11,180 bases of DNA from Tieghemiomyces parasiticus (taxonomy: Eukaryota > Kickxellomycota > Dimargaritomycetes > Dimargaritales > Dimargaritaceae): the NCBI GenBank assembly GCA_027575765.1, contig JANBPT010001294.1, forward strand, positions 1 to 11,180, read 5' to 3'. This document shows, one piece after another, positions 7,745 through 11,180 of the stretch (the stretch's first letter is position 1; each line of letters begins with the position of its first letter). The notes beneath the pieces were generated by a model, which searched no databases, had not been told where the DNA came from, and was given only the letters and a program-made list of their open reading frames with translations. Made by a program: the position numbers and the translations under genes.

Positions 7745-10108
7745 ATGGTGGTAAAAACGCCCAAGCGGCCCATGGCGGCCGATGAGGACCATAAAACCCC
7801 TGATGTCGAAAGGCCTAAGGACACTGTTCCTGAGGCAGTCCTAGACCTGGACGGTAGCCGGTTCGGCACCCTTAGCCAAGCAGGTAAAATCAGCCATTTC
7901 ACCTGTATGAATCTGCCCGGCGGTGACATCCTGGCCCAGTTTTCCACGGCCGAGACGAAGCTGACCCGGATAGCCTGGGGTATTATCGAAGCTGCTGCCT
8001 CGACCCAGACCCAGACCAAGGTGCTGTCGGACAACAAGAACACAGTGGCTGCGCTGTGTTGCGATAATGGTACGGTGCTACTCTACTCGCCCACCACCCA
8101 AACCGTTGTTCGGTCACTCGGCGGTAACCATGTGCACAAGGGTGCGGTGCGCGATTTCCAGTTTGAGGCCGCGGGCCAGTTCGGTTACTCTCTGGGGGCT
8201 GATGGCCGGCTGGTCAAGTGGGACCTGGTGACTGGCAAGGAAGTCAAGCGGGCCGAGGTCGATGTGGCCAATCCGAACCGACTGGCCATTGTGAACTGGG
8301 CCGGCCGGATCGCGGTGGGCGGGTCTTCAATCAAGATCCTGGACACCACCGATCTTAAAGTCCAGGTGAGCTTGCCGCGCTGCCCCAAACCGGTCCACCG
8401 GCTGATCTTCAGCATTGACGCTGAGTACCTGTTCGTGGTGACCACTGGTGACCGGTTCGTCAACGTGTGGCACGTCGCGGGCGATAAGCAGGACCGGGCT
8501 CGCGATGCTCCCGCCGCCACCTTGGCCTTGTCCCACCCTATCACCCACCTCGATGTGTGCCATAAGGCTGGTCACGTTCTTGCGGGTACAGCTCAGCGGG
8601 CCCTGTACGCCTGGCGCGATGTCGTCAAGCAGATCAAGGACGACAGTGAGGCTGTCGCTACCACCACCGCCAAGAGCAACGGCGCGAAACCCACGGGCGC
8701 CAAGTCCAAGTTTCTGGCCCATAAGCCCGATCTGACAGTTAAACTTGAAACGACCACAAGGGACATCGCCGCCAACATCACGAGGGTCCCCATCCTCGAC
8801 GCCCGGCTCCACGCCAAGTCGAAAGTTCTATCGATCTACGTCGCCACGGGGCTGCACCTCCGCCCTTTCTTCAGCGATTTCGCCATCGTTAACCCCCAGA
8901 ATCAGTGGCTCACGGCCATCACCCACCAGTGTACCACTTCGGTCAAAGTTGAGATCGCCCGTAGTGGCAATTCCGATTTTAGCATGCAGAGGAAATTTGC
9001 CAGCCAGCGACAGACTCAAAACCTCCTAGTCGACTCTGGGGCCTCCATCGGAATTGGCGGCGACTACCTGGTAGGCGAGGAATATGGTAACGAGAAGGTC
9101 GCAGCGGCCGCGCGCGCAAAGAAGGACGACCGTACTATCGAGGAGCGGCTACGCGACATAATGAAGAAATCCGGCGAGTCCACCACGCCCACCGATGCTA
9201 CACTGGCCAGCGGTTCCGCCATTACCTCGGCCGCGGGTTCCACCGACCTGGGTGCAGCCGCAGGCAGCCTGAGCTCCCTTCTAGCACAAGGGCTCCGTAC
9301 CAGCGATTACAGTATCATCAATCGGGTCCTTAGTTCGTCCCGGTACGTCAGCCAGACGGTTGCTCTCTTGCCGCCGCAGTACGTGATTCCGCTCGTCCAC
9401 GAACTGGTGGGCCGAATTCCATCCGTCCCTTCTACCGCCGCGTCGGCCGCTAAGCCGAGGGTGAGCGAGGACAAGGTGACCCTCCGCACCCTCTTCCTAT
9501 GGGTGGAGAACCTCCTGGCCCTCCACACGGCCTACCTGGTTTCCCTGCCGGGCATGGACCAGCACCTCCGCGCCCTCTACCAGGCCCTTGATACCCGCTG
9601 TCGTTTGATCCCGGCCGTCGTCGACCTCCACAGCCGTCTCGAACTGGTTTCCCGGCAGATCAAGTTGCAGCGGTTGGCTGGTGAAGTCGAACCCACCCTG
9701 GTTCGCGACGAAATGATTGCCGTCGATGAGGACGCCATTCCCGTGCGTGCTTGGGCTGGCTACCTAAGTGAGGATAGCAGTGACGATGAGCATGCCCACG
9801 ATGACGATAGCGATGAGTATGCCTCGTCGATTGATGGTGTCGAGTCGGATGATGAAGAGGCTGTGGTGGACGACTTGGACAACCTGGGCGCCACAGGTAA
9901 AGCTCAGCGGTCGGTTGCCAACGACAGCGACGAGGAATCCGACGAAGACCCCGATGAGGAATCCGAGGAAGACTCCGATGAGGAATCTGAGGAAGACTCC
10001 GACGAGGACTCGGATATGGCTCCTGAAAATCATGCCGAAGGTATGGAAGTAAGCACCGACGAGAGCTCCGATGACGATTCCGAAGAGGACTCTGATGAGG
10101 ATCAGTAA
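7745..10108 (+). CDS. UTP5: U3 snoRNP/SSU processome WD40 protein Utp5 (WDR43)
   Basis: The 787-residue protein matches Utp5/WDR43, a nucleolar subunit of the UTP-A (t-UTP) complex that joins nascent pre-rRNA early and is needed for rDNA transcription and small-subunit rRNA processing. An N-terminal WD40 propeller spans about 38-400, with blade signatures GRLVKWD at 154-160 and RFVNVWHV at 237-244. A lysine- and alanine-rich insert lies at about 297-322. A linker holds TIEERL at 464-469, a motif also present before the C-terminal domain of human WDR43. The Utp12-family helical domain spans about 508-640 (SSLLAQGL, then the FLWVENLLALHTAYL helix at 584-598). From 674 to the end is an extremely acidic Ser/Asp/Glu tail suited to CK2 phosphorylation. 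It is longer than yeast (about 643) and human (about 677), mostly through the tail and linkers. The ATG at 7745 has a strong context (GAAATGG); another in-frame ATG lies at codon 10. No intron is needed, and the last codons reach TAA, so the gene is complete. Confidence 0.95.
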   Translation: MVVKTPKRPMAADEDHKTPDVERPKDTVPEAVLDLDGSRFGTLSQAGKISHFTCMNLPGGDILAQFSTAETKLTRIAWGIIEAAASTQTQTKVLSDNKNTVAALCCDNGTVLLYSPTTQTVVRSLGGNHVHKGAVRDFQFEAAGQFGYSLGADGRLVKWDLVTGKEVKRAEVDVANPNRLAIVNWAGRIAVGGSSIKILDTTDLKVQVSLPRCPKPVHRLIFSIDAEYLFVVTTGDRFVNVWHVAGDKQDRARDAPAATLALSHPITHLDVCHKAGHVLAGTAQRALYAWRDVVKQIKDDSEAVATTTAKSNGAKPTGAKSKFLAHKPDLTVKLETTTRDIAANITRVPILDARLHAKSKVLSIYVATGLHLRPFFSDFAIVNPQNQWLTAITHQCTTSVKVEIARSGNSDFSMQRKFASQRQTQNLLVDSGASIGIGGDYLVGEEYGNEKVAAAARAKKDDRTIEERLRDIMKKSGESTTPTDATLASGSAITSAAGSTDLGAAAGSLSSLLAQGLRTSDYSIINRVLSSSRYVSQTVALLPPQYVIPLVHELVGRIPSVPSTAASAAKPRVSEDKVTLRTLFLWVENLLALHTAYLVSLPGMDQHLRALYQALDTRCRLIPAVVDLHSRLELVSRQIKLQRLAGEVEPTLVRDEMIAVDEDAIPVRAWAGYLSEDSSDDEHAHDDDSDEYASSIDGVESDDEEAVVDDLDNLGATGKAQRSVANDSDEESDEDPDEESEEDSDEESEEDSDEDSDMAPENHAEGMEVSTDESSDDDSEEDSDEDQ
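9923..10015 (+). repeat. 24-bp tandem repeat coding the acidic tail of Utp5
   Basis: Three in-frame 24-bp units lie at 9923-9946, 9947-9970 and 9971-9994, followed by a partial degenerate copy to 10015. They encode the octapeptides DSDEESDE, DPDEESEE and DSDEESEE. Units two and three differ at only two bases, which indicates recent duplication at DNA level rather than only selection for acidic residues. Copy number is likely to vary between strains. Confidence 0.8.
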
Positions 10109-11180
10109 AGGGTGAACCTCCCCCCGCTTACCATTATTGAGCCGGTGATGTCCATGCTATTTCCTACCTTATGTACGTGCGACCGGGCGATCATTCGATT
10201 TAACGGGTTTCTTTTCTATTTCTCGTGTTCAGTCAGCGTGTTGTGTTTCCCTCCCCCCTTTTCTTTTCCTACTCGAGCTACTTCTACTTATTCAAGGCAT
10301 TATATCCATCCCATCATAAAAAAATTCAATCTCGTAAATCTTTGTGATAAGCCAGCTAAAGGCTGCATGATTTGCCGTATGGTCCATAAAAGTACAAAAC
10401 GTCAACTGAGTCCCTCCGATACATGGGTCCTGAATCGGATGGGAAACACGCCCCATCTTGAACCAAAAATATCAACAGAGTGAGCCTATTAAAGCGCCGC
10501 GGGAAGATGACCCATGATGTTATATTGGGCGATGTCGGTTAGGTGTCCATACGGTGGCTAGCATATGTACTAAAAAATAGAAATTTATCCATCTAGCGTC
10601 AACAACAAGTATAAGGCAGTCTAAGTTGGTCCTCGGAGTGGAGGTACGTCGTTTCATGCCCGTAAACTTTTCACGGCCTGGTCGCCACGGTAAATATACT
10701 AACGCCGCTGCCTAACCGCACCTGTGAATTAATGGCACGCATGATATCAAACGCGCCGCAACCAGCCAGTGGCCTTAGATAGACCAGGTCGCAAGGAATC
10801 GGTCCCAGCAAAAACGACATCAAGTCACATCGGGGAATTCGGTTACTTGCCAGGATGTGAAAATTTATGAAATCAGGGGGAAGGGTTGGTAGGTAGACAA
10901 CGGTAAAAATTTGGGGAGGGCTGATCGAAATCAAGGGTGGGGAGGGTTACAGATTAAAGCACAGTGATGAAGGGGAATCAGGGGGTTCCGTTCCAACGAT
11001 CATCCCCATTTGTTAATACCTAGTATAATCTCGCCTACCCCCCACGTTATCGTACAGTCCGAGCTAGAGTCCCCACCACCCCTTTTCTAACACCCACCTG
11101 CAACTCTACGTCAGGTATGCATAAACAGTTTCTTATTATAAACCACCGCTCCTTAAATGGAAAGGACCGCATTAGTCCAG
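10109..11180. other. Downstream region of UTP5 without a convincing gene
   Basis: Directly after the UTP5 stop is a C- and T-rich stretch (about 10200-10300) that probably forms its 3' untranslated region. A CATAAAAAAA at 10315-10324 and an ATTAAA at 10488-10493 are possible polyadenylation elements; no AATAAA is seen. A frame at 10112-10483 begins with GTG and has no recognisable motif, and a minus-strand frame at 10671-10934 begins with TTG. Near the right edge, CTAAC at 11087-11091 and a CAG ending at 11114 resemble an intron end, but no exon is recognisable after it. Confidence 0.45.

Noticed and set aside
10112..10483. Plus-strand frame of 123 codons just after UTP5
   Set aside because: It begins with GTG, lies where the UTP5 3' untranslated region should be, and has unbiased codons.

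Overview
The window looks like nuclear DNA from a fungus. The evidence is two conserved eukaryotic housekeeping genes (pyridoxal kinase and the ribosome-biogenesis WD40 protein Utp5/WDR43), eukaryotic start contexts, C/T-rich leaders before start codons, and no bacterial operon structure or ribosome binding sites. The standard code fits, the coding regions are GC-rich, and none of the recognised genes needs an intron. An early-diverging, intron-poor lineage (zoopagomycete or kickxellomycete type) is my guess from overall protein character only; it is not established here.

Layout. Positions 1-401 (minus strand) hold the N-terminal 133 codons of an unidentified, probably disordered protein that runs off the left edge. 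Positions 402-3775 hold no recognisable gene. That stretch contains a purine-rich block (pyrimidine-rich on the minus strand) upstream of the first gene, a 10-bp hairpin around a TATATA, and an isolated TATA box followed by consensus splice signals. Positions 3776-4768 (plus) encode a complete pyridoxal kinase. Tail to tail with it, 5005-6000 (minus) encodes a single-pass membrane protein with a disordered N-terminal half and a C-terminal EGF-like module. Positions 6001-7744 are the shared upstream region of that gene and of UTP5; they contain a TCACGTGA site inside a short tandem duplication and a long pyrimidine-rich leader. Positions 7745-10108 (plus) encode a complete Utp5/WDR43 with a strongly acidic, repeat-bearing tail. 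Positions 10109-11180 are downstream sequence without a convincing gene.

The four genes do not form a pathway: vitamin B6 salvage in the cytosol, small-subunit rRNA processing in the nucleolus, a surface or endomembrane protein, and an unknown. I see no clear novel multi-gene system. The item most worth following is the EGF-like membrane protein, with the isolated TATA/intron locus a weaker second.
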